Positions 60,004 to 64,000 of a stretch of 64,000 bases of DNA are shown in pieces. The position numbers were made by a program, and so were the translations under genes. Below the pieces are notes generated by a model that saw only the letters and a program-made list of their open reading frames with translations, was not told where the DNA came from and made no database searches. Source of the DNA: Misgurnus anguillicaudatus (Eukaryota; Chordata; Actinopteri; Cypriniformes; Cobitidae); assembly GCF_027580225.2 (NCBI RefSeq), contig NC_073351.2, positions 9,342,501 through 9,406,500 of the forward strand, written 5' to 3'. Every line of letters starts with the position of its first letter. Position 1 is the stretch's first letter.

Positions 60004-61975
60004 TGTCAGGCACAAAACACAGGATCCCAATGCAGTTAACAGAAGGTTTTATTTAAACAATAATGACAGCAAACAGACAATGGCACGTCTGGGCATAAAG
60101 CCACACCAGGGCAGACGGCTGAGACGGGGAACACACACAGGCACCGGAACGATGAACCACACACGCTCGGGCTCCGGCCAGACAACGAACGGTGGGAGGA
60201 AGAATGGAGACCCCGATACGGGGTAGGGTGCGTAGACCGCTCCCGTGAGCGCCGCGTCACGGAAGCCACTGGGACAGGGGTAAATCCTGCGGCGGGCAGA
60301 GGGAGAGAGAGAGAGCGTTAGAGACACTGATGAGAGAAGCTGGACAGCTCCAGTGATGAAGGACCTCTCCAGTGGACAGCGACAATGCCGCGATGAGTCT
60401 CCGCCGTAAAGTGATAGACCAGTCTATAAATCCAACAGAGGTTGAAGACAGTCCGTAACAGGCAGCAGAGAAACAGTCCAGAGAGCCGTCAAGTAATCAG
60501 AGTCCACAGGAAAACTCTCGGGTAGCAGTGAGCTCAGACTGGGGTAGGGAAAATAAATCCACAAACTAGAATCAGACACAAAACACGACTAGAAACTAGG
60601 GATGGCTGACGCGAAATAGTCGTTCCGAAGCTTTGCGAGATCCCGAAGCGCAGATGTGTCGAAACACTGATCCGAAGCGTGATTCAAAACACCCATGTCA
60701 CGTGACTATGACCAAATGAAGCCTCGAAGTGTTTCACTAAGTGTTTCATCAGGTGTGGTCTGCCGAATCAGCCTTTGATTGGCACGGTCGGGAACAGACA
60801 ACACAATCGCACATTTGTATAAAAGTGAAATAAACGCATATTGACCTTGCGGGTTTTTGTGAGAGGAGTTTTTTAAAGGCTGGAGAAATTATCTGTAAAA
60901 AAAGAAGTAGGCTAATTCCTTCCACACACAGCAGATATTTATATGTGACATGGTGGCTTGATATATTTTATTAATTTCTTATTGTTTTATGTGGTATTTA
61001 TTTATTTATTTAATAGACCATCTTACAGTTATTGACAATAATGAGCCTAAAAGCTCATGTAGTTGTCAAACAGATGTTAAAACAACAACAAAAAATATGT
61101 ATCTTCATTGTGACAACGGTAATAATAACGCATTTTCCGGGGTTCGATCCAAGGGTTTTTTGCATGAGAGTCGATGACACTATCCACTCTCCCACCTGAT
61201 CACTTGTGTTAATCAATCAACAGGTGGGATACAATTTGTCAGCGCTCGTCTAAAACCTTGTCAAGGCTGCTCTATGGTAATACGTGCGATTGACCACTAG
61301 ATGTCACTGTGGAGGCGGTTTCGAACCATGTTTCGAAGCCTCGACACAATTGATTCAACTGTTTCAGTGTTTCACGAAGCCTCGCTCTGCCCATCACTAC
61401 TAGAAACTAGGGTAGCTAGAAATGGCAAAAACATACGCCGTGACAGACGAGTATATAGACAAACTTTGACAATCCTTTGACAAATTTGACAAACGAACTT
61501 GCAAAGACACACTAAACACATAGGGATTAAATACACAGACATGATGACGGGATAACAAGCAACAGGTGAGGAAGACAAGAGGAGGCAATCACACAGAGCA
61601 GGAACACCTGTGAGGAAGCACACGTGAACCTGTAAAACACATACAAACACAAGACAACCACAATACAAACAAGACAAAACCCTAAATATATTTATATATA
61701 AATAAATATATATAAATATATATATATACATAAAAACAGAACACTAGACTAAACAAGACATAAAAACAAAGACTGGAAAATGCAAGGGAGCGGGGATAAA
61801 GTCACAATGACAAGAGAATACAAGGGAGCGGGGAAAAGTCACAAGACACGAGAAAAGCGTGGTCTGATATGACAATACCAAAACCACGTTCTCCCACACA
61901 AAACATTGTACTGTAAGGACCCTGCCATACAAAACTAGATGTAATTACCAACAAGATTATGGCAGAGTCCTCACA
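60004..61975 (-). mobile_element. Solo LTR, minus orientation, interrupted by hAT
   Basis: On the minus strand it starts TGTGAGGACTCTGCCATAAT and ends GATCCTGTGTTTTGTGCCTG ACA, i.e. TG...CA. An AATAAA signal lies about 45 bp before the 3' end (GTTTAAATAAAACCTTCTG). A perfect 5-bp duplication CAAGT is at 59999-60003 and 61976-61980. Removing the 803-bp insertion and its extra 8 bp leaves about 1.16 kb. No second LTR or internal gag/pol is present, so the internal part was probably lost by LTR recombination. Gypsy/ERV-type is likely from the 5-bp duplication; the family is not identified. Confidence 0.82.
60597..61399. mobile_element. hAT element nested in the solo LTR
   Basis: Left TAGGGATGGCTGACGCG and right TCTGCCCATCACTA are imperfect inverted tips; CGAAGC / GCTTCG words are dense near both ends. 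A perfect 8-bp duplication CTAGAAAC lies at 60589-60596 and 61400-61407. At 61137-61200 a minus-strand tRNA-like stretch (GGATCGAACCCCGGAA) is present. No transposase. Confidence 0.83.
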
Positions 61976-61980
61976 CAAGT

Positions 61981-62230
61981 TAGTATAACCAACTATCGGT
62001 ATAGGAAGATATCAGTCTGAATCAGAGTCTGAGTCGTTTTAGACACTTTTATGGGGATATCCGCCATTGCAGGACTCTAGTCTGAATCATCGTCTATTGG
62101 AATTGGTGGAAATTTTTTATATTGGTGGTCTCTTTAATCCAATTAAAATGATGAAAAATATGAAATGATGCTTTGAAATATAAATCAAAATGATTAAATA
62201 TTTGGACTATGATGACAAGAAACAGTGACA
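61981..62230. other. Short non-coding interval
   Basis: No repeat or exon recognised. Confidence 0.3.
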
Positions 62231-62259
62231 ATAGCTGTGTCCCAAATGACATATACATA

Positions 62260-62793
62260 CCGTACTTTCCGGACTAGCCGCACCGGAGTATAAGCCGTAT
62301 CATTCAAAAATGCCTCATTAAGACGAAATAACATATATAAGTCGCAGTGGACGATACCTCGCATTTATTTAGAAAAAAATCCAAGCTGAAGAACAGACAT
62401 TTAATCTGGAAAGGCAAGTTATTCAACTAAACAATAGCAGACAGAACAGCAGGCTGAATAGATGTCAATACGTTAAAGTAATATTTTCAGTTATTTAAAT
62501 GATAAACCATAACACACAGAACTTACCTGGAAGGTTGAAAAGGCCTAATTAACCAAACAAGCCAACTAGCGTGAAGTTTGCACACTCGTCATTCCGCATC
62601 ACTGAATCCATTAAATTACATAAATACAGAAGCAGCATATAGCGGACTCTCGCGGCTGTAGACAGTAATGTTGTCTCTTCCCTCAAAAATGTCAAAATTA
62701 ATTCATACTGACTTACAAGGCGCACCTGACTATAAGACGCTGCACCAGCCAAGTTATGAAAAAAAAACGTGGCTTATAGACCAAAAAATACGG
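62260..62793. mobile_element. CCGTATTTTCCGGACTA repeat, palindromic
   Basis: Left CCGTACTTTCCGGACTAGCC and GCACCGGAGTATAAG pair loosely with right CAAGGCGCACCTGACTATAA and GGCTTATAGACCAAAAAATA CGG. This is a widespread fish repeat recognised by its CGGACTATAAGTCGCA words. Sequence just outside (CTGTGTCCCAAATGACATAT / TCCCAAATGGAACCC) may be an older palindromic host. Confidence 0.65.
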
Positions 62794-62799
62794 TTTGCA

Positions 62800-63080
62800 C
62801 ATAAACTATACATTACACAGTACTTTACAGCCTAGTGTATGGATTTTCGAAGAATAGTAAAATCCCAAATGGAACCCTTAACAATTTTTTACTAACCTGA
62901 AGTGTAAGCGGCTTCTCAGATTGGGGCCAATGACATAAAATGCATAACAAAATACATATAGAAAACGCTATAGAAATAAAATTGAATTGATGTGTGTCAG
63001 AGCAGCAGGCACATACAGTACTGTAACAACCTTAACTCTGTACATACACCTCTGTTGTGGGTATATTTGACCCATGTGGC
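62800..63080. other. Short non-coding interval
   Basis: Ends of the possible host repeat of the preceding element; otherwise nothing recognised. Confidence 0.3.
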
Positions 63081-63083
63081 TTT

Positions 63084-63365
63084 CCTGATTTTGCCAAGTG
63101 TTTGATTTCCTCAGGGTAACATTACAGTATGTTGACCCTGGTACAACATTTCAATCAACCAATCAGATTTCAGAAATAAGCTTACAAATTTAAGCTTACA
63201 ACCAGGATTAGCTGCTTCTAGACCATTGTTTTCCACTTACTTATTATTTCCCTCGGATTTTAGGGTTCGGATACGGTTAGGGTTGGGTTGGGTTTAGGTT
63301 TTATTTACAGAAATGTTGTTCTTGGGTCAACATACTATGTACATCTCTCACTTGGCAAAATCAGG
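63084..63365. mobile_element. Palindromic CCTGATTTTGCCAAGTG MITE
   Basis: Left CCTGATTTTGCCAAGTG and AGTATGTTGACCCTGGTACA pair with right TGTTCTTGGGTCAACATACT and CACTTGGCAAAATCAGG. A CCAATCAGATT motif and telomere-like GGGTTGGGTTTAGG lie inside. Same family as the split element at 8897-10225. Confidence 0.75.
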
Positions 63366-63369
63366 TTGA

Positions 63370-64000
63370 GCGAAATATACAGTATTGCAAGTAATACCAT
63401 ATACTATGTTAATGCAGACAAGCAGATGAAACATCAATAAGCAATGTTTGTGGTTGTAGAGAGCTAATCCTTGAGCTGTTGTGGTCCTGAGTAGGTCAAG
63501 TTGGACATGATTTACTTAACTTTGCTTGACATATTGCACTAGGACATCTTCATCAGCTAAGCAGTTTGCATTCCCTCTGAGACCCTAACCAAAATGCAAA
63601 GATCACTAAGCAGGCCAGACTCCAACACAGTTACCACTCTCATAAAAAATATAAATCATGAGAAATTAATTTGTTGACATATGGCTTTCCATCCCTGCCA
63701 TATAGAAATTTGGACCAACTGACCTGGATTGGTGCATGGCCCATTAGCAACTTAAGTGCAGAAAACATTCAAATGTACAGTAGGTACTTATACAGTCTAA
63801 TATCAGTTCAAACTCACACTGGAGTCACATTGGATCAGCCAGAGGGCCCCATTACAGTTTATCCTCATTTAACTCTTTGATTTTGTGCAGTTAGTGCTGG
63901 CGTGTCCTTCTGAGGGCATAATAAATCCCTCGCATGAGAAAGCACTGGCTTCTGTCCTTCATGGGAATAAGGCCGCGGCGAACCACTGCGAGGGTGTGAA
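63370..64000. other. Non-coding sequence at the window end
   Basis: No repeat or exon recognised with confidence. Confidence 0.3.

Overview
This window is vertebrate nuclear DNA, most likely from a teleost fish and probably a cyprinid (zebrafish/carp group). The evidence is the combination of tRNA-derived fish SINEs, Tc1 transposase remnants, a Tol2-like hAT element, many palindromic fish-type MITEs, AT-rich composition and the absence of any long open reading frame. Family names rest on recall of fish repeat consensus sequences; no database search was run. Target-site duplications, inverted repeats and empty sites were read directly from the sequence.

Only one host coding segment can be supported: a 148-nt plus-strand exon at 58759-58906, with a clear acceptor and donor. 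It encodes a short juxtamembrane linker, one transmembrane helix and a basic stop-transfer segment, and resembles the membrane exon of the short (delta-type) isoform of nectin-1. The rest reads as intron or intergenic DNA. No other exon, rRNA gene or functional tRNA gene was recognised, and nothing resembles a prokaryotic or CRISPR-type system.

Layout. 1-5.5 kb is mostly single-copy sequence with SINE tails. 5.5-12.1 kb holds a hairpin MITE, two abutting TTAA elements, a tandem AGCTGGTC array carrying a nested hAT MITE, and a 1.16-kb palindromic element. 12.3-18.4 kb is mainly unique with SINE fragments. 18.5-21.5 kb is a Tol2-like element with two inner insertions, followed by a second palindromic family. 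23.2-27.9 kb is a stack of nested elements. 28.0-29.45 kb is repeat-poor. 29.9-31.2 kb and 33.7-36.2 kb are further nested stacks. 37.9-42.1 kb contains two dead Tc1 transposases and a LINE fragment. 43.9-48.5 kb holds an hAT element inside another repeat plus several palindromes. 50.6-54.3 kb holds an hAT element, a fold-back and a LINE fragment. 56.9-58.6 kb is a degenerate tandem array ending about 200 bp before the exon. 60.0-62.0 kb is a solo LTR carrying an hAT insertion.

The most informative content is the transposon stratigraphy. At least six elements have perfect 8-bp target duplications, eight palindromes sit in TTAA sites and share a TTAA-AG...CT-TTAA rule, and three insertions can be checked against an unoccupied paralogous copy elsewhere in the same window. 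No new biological system was identified.
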